64,000 bases of DNA, taken from NCBI RefSeq assembly GCF_019334345.1, contig NZ_JAHWQX010000001.1, positions 937,001-1,001,000 on the forward strand, given 5' to 3'. The notes below the pieces were generated by a model, which saw only the letters and a program-made list of their open reading frames with translations, had not been told where the DNA came from and did no database searches. The position numbers and the translations under genes were made by a program. Positions 1 to 9,097 of this stretch are shown piece by piece. The DNA is from Neohoeflea coraliihabitans. GTDB taxonomy: Bacteria > Pseudomonadota > Alphaproteobacteria > Rhizobiales > Rhizobiaceae. Numbering within the stretch: position 1 is the first letter of the stretch; the number at the start of each line of letters is the position of its first letter.

Positions 1-217
1 TGCGCGTGCGCTGATCGACCAGCCCCAGCTTCTATTGGCCGATGAACCGACCGGCAATGTCGATCCGCCGATGGCGCGGCGCATCCTCAGTCTGCTCGTT
101 CAACTGAACCGTCTTGGCACCGCCGTCGTTATTGCCACGCACGATCTCAGCCTGATGGACCGCTTCGAGGCACGCCGCATGATTCTCGCTGACGGACGGC
201 TGGAAGTCTATGACTGA
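1..217 (+). CDS. ftsE: Cell-division ATP-binding protein FtsE, 3' part only
   Basis: Only the last 71 or so codons are present; the reading frame is open from base 2 to the TGA at 215-217. The fragment carries an ABC Walker B motif (LLLADEPTGNVD) followed by the switch histidine in IATHD, in the order expected of the C-terminal half of an ABC ATPase. The TGNVD form and the overlap with ftsX identify it as FtsE, the cytoplasmic ATPase that drives FtsX to activate septal peptidoglycan hydrolases. The gene overlaps ftsX by 8 bp, so the two are translationally coupled. The Walker A half lies outside the window. Confidence 0.93.
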   Translation, partial: ARALIDQPQLLLADEPTGNVDPPMARRILSLLVQLNRLGTAVVIATHDLSLMDRFEARRMILADGRLEVYD

Positions 218-1358
218 CCGCCCGACATCCCCACTCCCGGCGGCAGGGCCCGGTCGTGGCGGGCGCCAGCGCGCCAGGACCATAGCTCAGATCCGCGACG
301 GCAACCGCGATGAGCCGGGCGACAGTCATGCCGCTGGCGGCACCGCCGGTTCCGGGGACGGACGCGTGCCCCCTTCCGCGCCTGACAGCCAATCCTCCGA
401 ACAGCGGCAGCGTCCGGTCGTTCTGCGGCCGACAGCGCCGATCGTCCCGGCGGGCAACATCTCCGGTCGCGCCCTGATCCTCGTCATCGCCATCATGTCG
501 TTTCTGTCGTGCCTGACGGTCGGCATCACGACCATGGTTGTCGCCACGGCCGAGAGCTGGCAGAGCCAGATTTCACGCGAGGTCACGATCCAGATCAAGC
601 CGGCCGAGGGCCTGGATATGGACGCCGCACTGCAACAGGTGCGCTCGGCGGTGATGGCCGTGCCCGGTGTCACAACGGCCACTATCGTCGATCGGGCGGC
701 GACCGAGCGCCTTCTTGCGCCATGGCTCGGTGACGGTTTCGACATCGACACGCTGCCGGTGCCGCGGCTTGTCATCCTGTCGGTCGGCGGAGAGACGGCG
801 CCCGATTATGAGCGCCTGCGCCAGGTCCTCGCGGACACCGTGCCCGAGGCGGTGCTGGACGATCACCGCACCTGGACCGACCGTCTGGTGGCGATGGCGC
901 GCACCATGAGCCTGTTCGGCTTTCTGATCCTCGGATTGATGCTTGCGGCCACCGCCCTGACGGTGATTTTCGCCACCCGTGGCGTCATGGCCGGCAATCG
1001 GCACATCATCGAAGTGCTGCATTTCGTCGGCGCCGAGACCGGCTTTATCGCCGGTCAGTTCCAGCGCCGCTTCTTTTTGATCGGGCTGAAGGGCGCAGCC
1101 ATCGGCGGCGGGGCAGCCACCCTGCTTTTCGCCGCCCTCGCCATCTGGCAGACCTTCACGCGCGCCACACCGCTCAACGATCAGGCTACGGCCCTGTTCG
1201 GGCAGTTTCTGCTGCCGGCTGGCGGGTATCTCGGTATTGCGCTGGTTATTCTGATCATTGCAGCCATGACCACGCTGACATCACGCTACACCGTCATGCG
1301 CGCCGTGCGTGAGATCGACCGCCTTCGCGCCGATCCATCCCTTGTCGGAATTTCCTGA
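210..1358 (+). CDS. ftsX: Cell-division protein FtsX (permease-like)
   Basis: 382 residues. The first 80 or so residues are a cytoplasmic tail rich in Pro, Gly and Arg. Four membrane segments follow, at about 88-112, 233-257, 287-313 and 337-357, with a periplasmic domain of about 120 residues between the first two. This is the FtsX topology. FtsX forms a complex with FtsE at the septum and controls peptidoglycan hydrolases from the periplasmic side. The start ATG lies inside the end of ftsE, which fixes the start. The N-terminal tail is longer than in enterobacterial FtsX; such tails are common in alphaproteobacteria. YdcF-like and plsC genes follow on the same strand. Confidence 0.92.
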   Translation: MTDRPTSPLPAAGPGRGGRQRARTIAQIRDGNRDEPGDSHAAGGTAGSGDGRVPPSAPDSQSSEQRQRPVVLRPTAPIVPAGNISGRALILVIAIMSFLSCLTVGITTMVVATAESWQSQISREVTIQIKPAEGLDMDAALQQVRSAVMAVPGVTTATIVDRAATERLLAPWLGDGFDIDTLPVPRLVILSVGGETAPDYERLRQVLADTVPEAVLDDHRTWTDRLVAMARTMSLFGFLILGLMLAATALTVIFATRGVMAGNRHIIEVLHFVGAETGFIAGQFQRRFFLIGLKGAAIGGGAATLLFAALAIWQTFTRATPLNDQATALFGQFLLPAGGYLGIALVILIIAAMTTLTSRYTVMRAVREIDRLRADPSLVGIS

Positions 1359-1466
1359 CCGGCGCCGCGATTCCCCCTCGGAAAGCGGGGGTTAACACCG
1401 GTGATTGCCTCTTTTCAGCCGGAAATCTGACTGGTACTTGCCCGATTCTCAGGTTAGTTTCATTAA

Positions 1467-2204
1467 ATGAGCTATGAGACTGTTCATGAGCCGCCCTTGC
1501 CGCGGACATCGACAGGCCCTGCGCGTCGCCTGCGTCGCGGCGGTCGATATACCTTGTTCGTTCTCATCGCGCTTCTCGCCGCGCTGCTGCTCGCCACCAT
1601 GGTCGGTTTCTTCCGTTTCACCGAGCGCGTCGCCCATCTGCCTCTGCCGGTCGATATCACCTCCAATGAAGCGATCGTCGCGCTGACGGGAGGCTATCAA
1701 CGCATCGACAAGGCTCTGGAACTGCTTGAAGATGGCGTCGGGCAACGGCTGCTGATCAGCGGCGTCAATCCGGCCACCTCAGGCGCCGCCATCAAGAAGG
1801 CCACCGGGGCCAGCGAACGTCTCTTCGATTGTTGTGTCGATATCGGCTATCAGGCCATCGACACCATCGGCAATGCCAATGAAGCCGCCAACTGGATCCG
1901 CAAGAACGGGTACCGCCGTGTTCTCGTGGTCACCAACAACTATCACATGCCGCGCAGCCTGCTCGAGCTTGCAGCCGTCAGCCCGGAGGTCGAGTTCACC
2001 GGCTATCCTGTCAGCCACACCGACTTGCGGACCGAGGATTGGATTTCCGATCCGATGGCCATCCAGACCCTCCTGACGGAATATTTCAAATACGCCTTGG
2101 CGCAACTGCGCAGCCTGACCGGAGCGGTCGCCGGCGATGGACTGCGTGCCGATCTTCCTGAGGCCGGGCCGGCTGTTACCGCCTCTCTGCTCAGGCCCCA
2201 ATGA
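1467..2204 (+). CDS. YdcF/SanA-family (DUF218) membrane-anchored protein
   Basis: 245 residues with one strong membrane segment near 29-48 and a soluble domain of the ElyC/SanA/YdcF type. Family signatures are VALTGGYQRI with LISGV, GNANEAANW, and the conserved NNYHMPRS stretch. Family members are implicated in envelope integrity, but the biochemical activity is not established. Its place after ftsEX and before plsC, on the same strand, fits an envelope role. A run of Arg and Pro precedes the membrane segment, giving a cytoplasmic N terminus. The ATG at 1467 is preceded by a weak ribosome binding site; a start shifted by a few codons is possible. Confidence 0.85.
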   Translation: MSYETVHEPPLPRTSTGPARRLRRGGRYTLFVLIALLAALLLATMVGFFRFTERVAHLPLPVDITSNEAIVALTGGYQRIDKALELLEDGVGQRLLISGVNPATSGAAIKKATGASERLFDCCVDIGYQAIDTIGNANEAANWIRKNGYRRVLVVTNNYHMPRSLLELAAVSPEVEFTGYPVSHTDLRTEDWISDPMAIQTLLTEYFKYALAQLRSLTGAVAGDGLRADLPEAGPAVTASLLRPQ

Positions 2205-2340
2205 TGTGCCCCAAGGTGTGAGAGCCAAGGATATCGGCACGGATCACGATTGACCGAAACCTGACCCTGACGCTAAGTGCCGGAGTGCTCTTCTTCGCCG
2301 CCAAGGCGCTAAGAGGTGCAAAACGGGGACCCCGCCATAC

Positions 2341-3153
2341 ATGATTGTTCTGCGCTCGATCATCTTCAACATCGCCTTTTATCTCAATCTCATACTGCGG
2401 ATGATCATTTTCAGTCCCTATTACTTCCTCGCCGAGCGCAAGAAGGCCTGGCGGGTGCCAAAGGAATGGGCGATGTCCAACCACCGCCTGCTCGAAAAAA
2501 TCGTCGGCACGACCTTTGAGATCGAGGGGTTGGAAAACCTGCCGAAAGAAGGCGGATTCATTTTCGCCGCAAAGCACCAGTCCTTTTGGGATGCCTATGC
2601 GCTGCTGCCCTGGATCGAGGATGGCGTGATCATTCTCAAGCGCGAACTGACCTGGATCCCGCTGTTCGGGCAATACATCACCAAGATGAGAATGATCCCG
2701 ATTGATCGCGGCGCCCGGGGCAAGGTGATGAAGCATGCGGTCAATCGCACCCGCGCCGAAATGGAAGCCGGCCGGCAGCTGATCATCTATCCGGAAGGGA
2801 CCCGCCGCCCGGTTGGCGCCGAACCAAGCTATCGCTATGGCATTGCCAGGCTGTACCGCGACCTGCGCGTTCCAGTCGTGCCCTGCGTCATGCATCCGGG
2901 CCTGTTTTGGCCACGCCGCAAATCCATGCGCTATCCCGGTCATTTCAAGGTGCGCATCTTGCCGGCCATTCAGCCAGGGCTCGACCCGGATGTCTTCTTT
3001 GCAAGGCTGATCAGCGGGATGGAGACCGCCAGCGACGCGCTTTTGCTGGAAACCGTGCGCGCCAATCCGCAGGTTCCGCTTACCCCGCTCGCCCGCCAGA
3101 AGGTCGCTTCACTCGAAGCAGCCGCAAAAGAAAGCGGAACGACGCAGCCCTGA
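2341..3153 (+). CDS. plsC: 1-acyl-sn-glycerol-3-phosphate acyltransferase
   Basis: 270 residues. It has the PlsC acyltransferase motifs: the HX4D catalytic box at His79-Asp84 (KHQSFWD) and the substrate-binding PEGTR at 151-155, preceded by a hydrophobic N terminus (about 5-30) that anchors the enzyme in the inner membrane. The family acylates lysophosphatidic acid to phosphatidic acid in phospholipid synthesis. The gene is the last of the ftsEX-YdcF-plsC run and meets the ChaC-like gene tail to tail (stop codons adjacent at 3153/3154). The family also contains acyltransferases for other lysolipids, such as ornithine lipids, so the exact acceptor is inferred. Confidence 0.88.
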   Translation: MIVLRSIIFNIAFYLNLILRMIIFSPYYFLAERKKAWRVPKEWAMSNHRLLEKIVGTTFEIEGLENLPKEGGFIFAAKHQSFWDAYALLPWIEDGVIILKRELTWIPLFGQYITKMRMIPIDRGARGKVMKHAVNRTRAEMEAGRQLIIYPEGTRRPVGAEPSYRYGIARLYRDLRVPVVPCVMHPGLFWPRRKSMRYPGHFKVRILPAIQPGLDPDVFFARLISGMETASDALLLETVRANPQVPLTPLARQKVASLEAAAKESGTTQP

Positions 3154-3687
3154 TCAAGGCGAACCGGGCGCTGCCTCAAGCAGTCGCGCCAGCGATTCCA
3201 GGCTGCGATCGCGTATGCCGAGACCTTTCAGATGCTCGACCGTGTTGATCACATAATCTGAATTCGGTCCCGACATGCCCTGCGCCCCGACGATCATTTG
3301 CGCCGCCTGCGGTACGGGCAACCGACCGGCATATTGGTGGTGCATGCGGTCGACCACGAAGGCGACCGCTTGTACCGCTTCGCCGTTTGCGAGCTGGATG
3401 TTACGCACCGTCTCCTTGTAGACATGGGTCACCAACTCACGCTCACGCAGATAGGCAAGCACCGTTTCGCGCTCGTCACCCGCCACGCGAAATGCCAGAC
3501 CGACACATGAACCGCCGCGATCGAGCCCCAGCACCAGGCCGGGGTGGTCGACCGTACCGCGATGCACATGCGACAACACGCAGAGGGAACGGTGAAATCC
3601 GTTCAGCCGCGCCCGCGAGGCGTCGGTGTAGACAAAGCCCGGTCGCCACATCAGCGATCCGTAGCCAAAGACCCATAAATCCGCCAT
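3154..3687 (-). CDS. ChaC-like gamma-glutamylcyclotransferase
   Basis: 177 residues from the ATG at 3687, chosen because the protein then begins MADLWVFGYGSLMW, the canonical ChaC N terminus with the YGSL substrate loop. The frame stays open far upstream, but that part is antisense to the DUF2125 gene and is not credible. ChaC enzymes release 5-oxoproline from gamma-glutamyl compounds, usually glutathione. The middle of the protein (RERELVTHVYKE to AVAFVVD) matches the family core. It is divergent from the DUF2125 gene, with about 60 bp between the starts, and convergent with plsC. Confidence 0.88.
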   Translation of the reverse strand: MADLWVFGYGSLMWRPGFVYTDASRARLNGFHRSLCVLSHVHRGTVDHPGLVLGLDRGGSCVGLAFRVAGDERETVLAYLRERELVTHVYKETVRNIQLANGEAVQAVAFVVDRMHHQYAGRLPVPQAAQMIVGAQGMSGPNSDYVINTVEHLKGLGIRDRSLESLARLLEAAPGSP

Positions 3688-3747
3688 ATCACCATTCAAA
3701 CAGTAGCCAGCCCGGCACCAGCCGCGCGCATCACAACGGAGTGCACA

Positions 3748-4755
3748 ATGCCCGATCAGCGACGCGACGCAACCCGCAAACCGTCGGCCGCGCGGAAGAT
3801 TGCCTGGCTTGGGGTCGTCGTCCTTGTCGCCGTCGTACTCTATGTCGGTGCCTGGTTCTTCATCGCCGCGCGCATCGAAAACAGCCTGCCGGACTTTTTT
3901 GCACAGGCGCAAAGCGAAGGTATTTCGCCGCGCTGCGACAATGCCGAAGTGCGCGGTTTTCCCTTCCGGCTTGGCCTGTTTTGCAACGGTGTGGCGGTCG
4001 AATTCGAAGAATCCGCGACGACCGTCTCCGCCGGCCCGGTGCGCTCTCTGGCGCAGGTGTACAATCCGCGCCACATCGTCAGTGAGATCGACGGTCCGCT
4101 GACGATCAAGGGCACGGCCGGCCTGGACCTGGTACTCGACTGGCAGCTCCTGCACATGAGCACAGTGCTCTCTGGCAATGGGGTGAATCGCGCTTCCGCC
4201 GAGGGCGTCAATATCAGCTTGAGTGGCGACAGCCCGGCATTTCCGGTGCGCCTCGACGCAACGGCAGAACGCGTCACCGCGCATGCGCGAGCCAATGAAG
4301 GCGATCTCGACGTCGTCATCACCGCCGACGGTTTCACTTCACCGCTCGCACTCAATGCCCGCCGTATCAATTTGGAGGCCACGGTCGAAAATTCAGCATC
4401 CTTTCTGCACGGCGAAGAGCCGGATCTGCGCGGCAAGACAATTCATCTGCACGGCTTGCGCTCGGAACTGGACGGGGGCGGAGCCGCTTCACTTTCTGGC
4501 ATCGTCTCGATCGATCGACAGGGGCGCGCCAGCGGCGACTTGCAGCTGCGCCTCGAACAACCGGCGGCGGTGCTGCAGGCCATCGCGGTACTGCGGCCGG
4601 AACTGGCTGAAGACATCAACCGCTACGGCGGTCTGGTCACGGCGTTAGACACGGAGCCCGGTGATGGCTCCGACACCATCACCGTTCCTCTCACCCTGCG
4701 TGACGGCAATGCCTCGATCGGATTTCTCAATCTCGGAACGGTGCCGGCGCTCTGA
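3748..4755 (+). CDS. DUF2125 family protein, single N-terminal membrane anchor
   Basis: 335 residues. A basic N terminus is followed by a membrane segment at about 20-42 (IAWLGVVVLVAVVLYVGAWF), then a beta-rich extracytoplasmic domain with repeated short strands. This layout and the segment C-DNAEVRGFPFRLGLFC near 55-75 match DUF2125, a family found mainly in Rhizobiales and Rhodobacterales. Its function is unknown. The gene is commonly found next to prephenate dehydrogenase in Rhizobiales and converges with it here, only 11 bp apart. A ribosome binding site (GGAG) lies six bases before the ATG. Confidence 0.85.
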   Translation: MPDQRRDATRKPSAARKIAWLGVVVLVAVVLYVGAWFFIAARIENSLPDFFAQAQSEGISPRCDNAEVRGFPFRLGLFCNGVAVEFEESATTVSAGPVRSLAQVYNPRHIVSEIDGPLTIKGTAGLDLVLDWQLLHMSTVLSGNGVNRASAEGVNISLSGDSPAFPVRLDATAERVTAHARANEGDLDVVITADGFTSPLALNARRINLEATVENSASFLHGEEPDLRGKTIHLHGLRSELDGGGAASLSGIVSIDRQGRASGDLQLRLEQPAAVLQAIAVLRPELAEDINRYGGLVTALDTEPGDGSDTITVPLTLRDGNASIGFLNLGTVPAL

Positions 4756-4766
4756 CCGACAGCCGG

Positions 4767-5693
4767 TCAGTCCTTCTTGCCGATCCGGCCGAAATCCGGG
4801 GCCGAAATATCCTGCCCGGCCTCGACGATCGAACGGCGAATGCTGCGCGTGTGGCTGAAAATGTCGAACAGCTTGTCACCGTCGCCCCAGCGGATCGCGC
4901 GCTGCAGAGATGACAGATCCTCGGAGAACCGCGCCAGCATCTCGAGGATGGCATCCTTGTTATGCAGGCAGACGTCGCGCCACATGATCGGATCGGACGC
5001 CGCCAGTCGCGTAAAGTCGCGAAAACCGGACGCCGAATATTTGATCACCTCGGATTTGGTAACCGTTTCCAGATCATCGGCGGTGCCGACGATGTTGTAG
5101 GCGATGATGTGCGGCAAGTGCGAGACGATCGCCAACACCATGTCGTGATGATCCTTGTCCATCTGCTCGACGGTCGAGCCGCACGCCTCCCAGAAACGGG
5201 TCAGGCGTGCCACCGCGTCAGGCTCGACACCCGGTTCGGGAGTGAGAATGCACCAGCGCCCCTCAAACAGCGTGCTGAAACCGGCGGACGGTCCTGACTG
5301 CTCGGTACCGGCAATCGGATGCCCCGGCACGAAGTGAACGTCGGCCGGCAGATGCGGCGCCATTTGCCGCACCACCGACGCCTTGGTCGAGCCGACATCG
5401 GTGACCGTGGCGCCGCTCTTCAGCGCCCCCGAAATCTCTTTGGCGACGCTTTCCGAGGCGCCGACGGGAACCGAAACGATCACCAGGTCAGCATCGCGCA
5501 CCGCTTCGGCCGCCGCCGTCGAATAGCTGTCGCCCAGCCCCAGTCGACGCGCTTCATCCAATGTCTCCGCGCTGCGCGTGGCAATCGAGATCTCGTTGCC
5601 AAGTCCCTTTTCGCGGATCACGCGCGCCAGCGACGAGCCGATCAGACCGATGCCGATCAACGCGATCCTGTCATAAATCGGGGTCGCCATCAT
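4767..5693 (-). CDS. tyrC: Prephenate/arogenate dehydrogenase
   Basis: 308 residues. The N terminus has a Rossmann NAD(P) fold with [11 protein letters not shown] at about 12-22. The mid-protein motif [12 protein letters not shown] carries the catalytic histidine of the TyrA/TyrC dehydrogenases, and the C-terminal half is helical. The enzyme oxidatively decarboxylates prephenate or arogenate in tyrosine synthesis; which substrate cannot be read from the sequence. The gene starts inside the end of hisC (4-bp overlap at 5690-5693), so the two form an operon. A similar pairing of a HisC-type aminotransferase with a cyclohexadienyl dehydrogenase is known from Zymomonas. The second ATG at 5690 could also be the start. 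Confidence 0.92.
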   Translation of the reverse strand: MMATPIYDRIALIGIGLIGSSLARVIREKGLGNEISIATRSAETLDEARRLGLGDSYSTAAAEAVRDADLVIVSVPVGASESVAKEISGALKSGATVTDVGSTKASVVRQMAPHLPADVHFVPGHPIAGTEQSGPSAGFSTLFEGRWCILTPEPGVEPDAVARLTRFWEACGSTVEQMDKDHHDMVLAIVSHLPHIIAYNIVGTADDLETVTKSEVIKYSASGFRDFTRLAASDPIMWRDVCLHNKDAILEMLARFSEDLSSLQRAIRWGDGDKLFDIFSHTRSIRRSIVEAGQDISAPDFGRIGKKD

Positions 5694-6790
5694 GCCTCCA
5701 TGAAGGCGCTGAGCGCTGCAATAACGCGGCGATTGGCCTCCTCGCTTCCAACTGTCATGCGAAGAGCATGCGGCAGTCCGTAGCCGCTGACGCGACGCAG
5801 AATCAGTCCCTGCCCTGTCAGAAATTTATCCGCCTCGGCGGCGGTCTTGCCCTCGGTCTCTGGAAAATGGATCAACAGGAAATTGGCCACCGAGGGCGTG
5901 ACTTTGAGACCGATCTCTTCAAATGCACCCCTTAGACGGGGCAGCCAGACCTCGTTGTGCGCCACCGCGCGCTCGACATGCGCCCTGTCGCCGATCGCCG
6001 CACTTCCGGCCGCAATTGCGAGCGCATTGACGTTGAAGGGTCCGCGCACCCGGTTGACGGCGGCAAGCACCGCCTCCGGGGCATACATCCAGCCGATCCG
6101 GAGCCCGGCCAGGCCGTGGATTTTCGAGAATGTTCGCGTCATGACCACATTCTCGCTGCTCGCCACGAGCTCGATACCGGCCTCATAGTCGTTGCGGCGC
6201 ACGTATTCCGCATAGGCAGCATCGAGCACCAGCAGCACATCCTTCGGCAGTCCGGATTGCAGTCTCCTGATCTCCGAAAATGGCAGATATGTGCCCGTCG
6301 GATTGTTCGGATTGGCGAGAAACACCAGCTTGGTGCGCTCCGTCACCGCCGCGAGGATCGCATCGACATCCGCCGTCAGATTGCTTTCCGGGACCACCAC
6401 CGGCACAGCGCCGGCAGCCGTGATCTGGATGCGATAGACGAGAAAGCCGTGTTCGGTGAAAATGCCTTCCGAGCCGGGTGACAGATAGGTCTGGCACAAC
6501 AGCCCGAGCAGTTCGTCCGATCCGTTTGCGCACAGGATGCGCTCGGGGTTGAGCCCGTGCGCGCGTCCAATGGCTTGTCGCAATTGCTGCGCCGACCCGT
6601 CCGGATATAATTCCAGATGCGCTGCCGCCGAAGCAACCGCTTCCGCCACTGCGGGGCTCGGACCAAGCGGCGTTTCGTTCGACGACAGCTTGTAGATTTT
6701 CGCCACGCCGGGCGCGCTTTCACGCCCTGGCACATAGGCGGCGATATCCATGATGCCGGGATTGGGTTGGGGGCGGTCGGGGCGTGTCAT
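5690..6790 (-). CDS. hisC: Histidinol-phosphate (aromatic) aminotransferase
   Basis: 366 residues from the ATG at 6790 ([19 protein letters not shown]); longer in-frame extensions lack family similarity. A fold-type I PLP enzyme: NPNNPTG binds the cofactor phosphate region, [15 protein letters not shown] contains the Schiff-base lysine, and the C-terminal ALRMTVGS carries the substrate-carboxylate arginine. HisC enzymes transaminate histidinol phosphate, and many also use prephenate, phenylpyruvate or hydroxyphenylpyruvate. The overlap with tyrC suggests that aromatic transamination is a real part of its job here. No other histidine genes are nearby. Confidence 0.9.
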   Translation of the reverse strand: MTRPDRPQPNPGIMDIAAYVPGRESAPGVAKIYKLSSNETPLGPSPAVAEAVASAAAHLELYPDGSAQQLRQAIGRAHGLNPERILCANGSDELLGLLCQTYLSPGSEGIFTEHGFLVYRIQITAAGAVPVVVPESNLTADVDAILAAVTERTKLVFLANPNNPTGTYLPFSEIRRLQSGLPKDVLLVLDAAYAEYVRRNDYEAGIELVASSENVVMTRTFSKIHGLAGLRIGWMYAPEAVLAAVNRVRGPFNVNALAIAAGSAAIGDRAHVERAVAHNEVWLPRLRGAFEEIGLKVTPSVANFLLIHFPETEGKTAAEADKFLTGQGLILRRVSGYGLPHALRMTVGSEEANRRVIAALSAFMEA

Positions 6791-6940
6791 GGCTGCAAAG
6801 TCCTGGTGGCCTGAATGCCCGGCGGCATAGCCCTTCACGCCGGAATTGTCGAGTGCTGCGGCAAGGGGCGGCGCGGGCCGATGGTCCGTACCGGATGGCG
6901 ACCCGCACCTTGCGCGGTCCTCTGGCTTTGCAATGGGGTG

Positions 6941-7687
6941 TCAGGAACCGCCAGGCTGACGCACCCGAGTCGGCTGCGGCGACAACACCGGCACGAACAC
7001 CCGCCGCGAGGACCGGGCCGCGATCGGCAGTCCCTGATACAGTCGCTTCTGAGCCTCAACGATGATCACGCCCGAAAACGCCGGCCACAGGCGCCGCCCG
7101 ATCCGCTCCAGCCCCATGCGCAGGCGGCTGATGGCCGGCAACCGGCTCGGCGGGAAGAACAGGGCCTCGGCAAGGCCGCCCGGCGTGAAGTTCGTCTCGC
7201 GCAGCAGCCGCGTCATCTGGCCGCGAGAATAGGGTCGCCCCGCACCGAAGGGCGTATGTTCGAAGCGCGCCCAAACGCCGCGTCGGTTCGGCGCGACAAC
7301 GATCAACCGCCCACCGGGAGCCAGCACCCGCCATACCTCCTTGAGGGTCTCGCGCGCATCCTCGGCAAATTCAAGCGAATGCACCATCAGCACCCGGTCG
7401 ATCGAGGCATCCGGCAGCGGCAATTCCTCGTCAAAACACAGGATCGCCGCCGAGGCTGTGCTGGACGGCCAGTTTACCGCCCCCTGGCCGGCCGGCATGA
7501 AGGCGAAAACCCGCTCCGCATCAGGCCCGAACCGATCGAGATAAGGCACCGCATACCCCATGCCGACCAGACGTTCGCCCGGCAGATTGGCCCATAAAGT
7601 GCTCAATGCCATGCTGATTGCCTGCGCCGCCTGCTGGCCGAGCCGTGAGTGGTAGAATGCCCGCAAATCAACAATATCGGTGTGCAT
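6941..7687 (-). CDS. Class I SAM-dependent methyltransferase
   Basis: 248 residues. It contains a Methyltransf_11-like core: a modified motif I region (LVGMGYAVPYLDRFG), LPLPDASIDRVLMVHSLEF as motif post-I/II, and EVWRVLAPGGRLIVVAPNRRG as motif III. This type of protein is common beside gloB in Rhizobiales; the substrate is unknown. The C-terminal half ends with a basic tail. Its start is divergent from gloB across about 90 bp that must hold both promoters. About 150 bp separate its stop from the hisC start on the same strand, so it may be co-transcribed with hisC-tyrC. Confidence 0.85.
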   Translation of the reverse strand: MHTDIVDLRAFYHSRLGQQAAQAISMALSTLWANLPGERLVGMGYAVPYLDRFGPDAERVFAFMPAGQGAVNWPSSTASAAILCFDEELPLPDASIDRVLMVHSLEFAEDARETLKEVWRVLAPGGRLIVVAPNRRGVWARFEHTPFGAGRPYSRGQMTRLLRETNFTPGGLAEALFFPPSRLPAISRLRMGLERIGRRLWPAFSGVIIVEAQKRLYQGLPIAARSSRRVFVPVLSPQPTRVRQPGGS

Positions 7688-7781
7688 TCCGGGAACCTAG
7701 ACCCGCCCACCCACAGCGGCAAGGGTGACGGAGGCCATTTCCGCCGCTAGACTCCGCCGAGCCAAAGGGGGGAATGAAGCC

Positions 7782-8552
7782 ATGAGTACGTTGATCATCG
7801 AACAGTTTGCCTGCCGGCAGGACAATTACGGCGTGCTTGTTCACGACCCGATGACCGGCGACACGGCAGCAATCGATGCGCCCGATGGCACCGCCGTCTT
7901 GCGCATGGTCGAGACGACCGGCTGGGACCTGACCGATCTGTGGATCACCCACCATCACCCTGACCACGTCGAGGGTATTCCGCTGATCCGCCAGAAGCTT
8001 GACCCGAAAGTGGTCGGTCCGGAGCCGGAAGCCGGACGCATCGCCGGTCTGGACGAGACCTATGGCGAAGGCGACAGCTTCACTTTTTCCGGGCGGCAGG
8101 TCGAGATCTTCCACACCCCGGGCCATACGCTGGGACACATTTGCTATCATATTCCCTCGGAAAAGCTGCTGTTTGCCGGCGACACGCTGTTCGCTCTCGG
8201 CTGTGGCCGCCTGTTCGAAGGCACGCCCGCCGACATGTGGAGCTCCCTGCAGAAGCTGATGGCCCTGCCCGACGACACGACGATTTACTGCGGCCATGAA
8301 TACACGCTCGCCAATGCCCGCTTCGCGATCAGCGTCGACCCGGAAAATCCCGCATTGACCGACCGCTATGAGCGCATCGTAGAGATGCGCGAGAACGATG
8401 TGCCGACGCTGCCGACCGCCCTCGGCTATGAGAAAAGAACAAACCCGTTCCTGCGCGTCGACGATCCGAAAATTCGCGCCGGCCTGGCGATGCAGGATGC
8501 GACCGACCTTGAGGTCTTCACCGAACTGCGCCGCCGCAAGGATTCGTTCTGA
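7782..8552 (+). CDS. gloB: Hydroxyacylglutathione hydrolase (glyoxalase II)
   Basis: 256 residues. The metallo-beta-lactamase motif THHHPDH (His57, His59, Asp61, His62) binds the two-metal centre, followed by further ligands in FHTPGHTLGH, FAGDTLF and YCGHEYT. The C-terminal HAGH domain (NPFLRVDDP, then KDSF at the end) separates glyoxalase II from other family members. It hydrolyses S-lactoylglutathione to lactate and glutathione, the second step of methylglyoxal detoxification. The ATG at 7782 follows a strong purine-rich ribosome binding site (AAAGGGGGGAA). The stop codon directly abuts the ATG of the cupin gene, so the two are co-transcribed. Confidence 0.93.
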   Translation: MSTLIIEQFACRQDNYGVLVHDPMTGDTAAIDAPDGTAVLRMVETTGWDLTDLWITHHHPDHVEGIPLIRQKLDPKVVGPEPEAGRIAGLDETYGEGDSFTFSGRQVEIFHTPGHTLGHICYHIPSEKLLFAGDTLFALGCGRLFEGTPADMWSSLQKLMALPDDTTIYCGHEYTLANARFAISVDPENPALTDRYERIVEMRENDVPTLPTALGYEKRTNPFLRVDDPKIRAGLAMQDATDLEVFTELRRRKDSF

Positions 8553-9097
8553 ATGCCCGAGGCGGCGCGCAAATCACCAGCAGGCCATGATGGCCTGACT
8601 CCGGCCGGGCTCATCAAGGCGCTTGGCATGCGCCCGCATCCCGAGGGCGGCCACTATGTCGAAACCTTCCGCGATCCGGCCGGCCCCCGCCTGCCGCATC
8701 CTCCGAAATCGCCTCGCGCGGCCACTGCACCGCCATCTACTATCTGCTCGAATCCGGCGAGCGGTCCCACTGGCACCGCGTGCGCGACGCCGCCGAGATC
8801 TGGCATTTTCATGCCGGTGGTCCGCTCAGGCTTTCCATGGCTCCCGCATCGGGGCCGGATGAACCGGGCACAGACAACGAGTATCCGGCGGCGCCAGGCG
8901 AGCATGTTCTCGGCACAGCCATCGCCGACGGCGCCCGGCCACAGATCGTCATTCCGCCGGGATGGTGGCAGGCGGCCGAACCGCTCGGTGACTGGTCGCT
9001 TGTCGGCTGCACCGTCGCGCCGGGATTTCTGTTCTCACATTTTGAAATGGCGCCGCAGGGCTGGGTGCCGCCCGGCTGGCCGGCGGCACGCGGCTAA
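8553..9097 (+). pseudogene. DUF985 cupin protein, broken by a one-base frameshift
   Basis: The first part (8553 to about 8688) encodes LTPAGLIKALGMRPHPEGGHYVETF, the N terminus of the DUF985 cupin family. The rest, from HCTAIYYLLESGERSHWHRV at 8723 through EIWHFHAGGPLRL to FLFSHFEMAP near the end, is in another frame. The frame change is equivalent to one missing base and falls at or near the five-C run at 8684-8688 (GGCCCCCGCC). Restoring a sixth C gives one continuous family protein of about 181 residues. Family members are sugar-cupin-like and of unclear function. The cause may be real decay or a homopolymer sequencing error. The 3' end overlaps the end of the convergent EamA gene by 4 bp. 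Confidence 0.8.

Noticed and set aside
1373-1391. CCCCC/GGGGG hairpin after ftsX
   Set aside because: The stem is five pairs and there is no T run after it (TTAACACC), so it is not a convincing terminator.
3688-4284. Longer reading frame upstream of the ChaC-like gene on the minus strand
   Set aside because: It is fully antisense to the DUF2125 gene, and the family N terminus begins at 3687.
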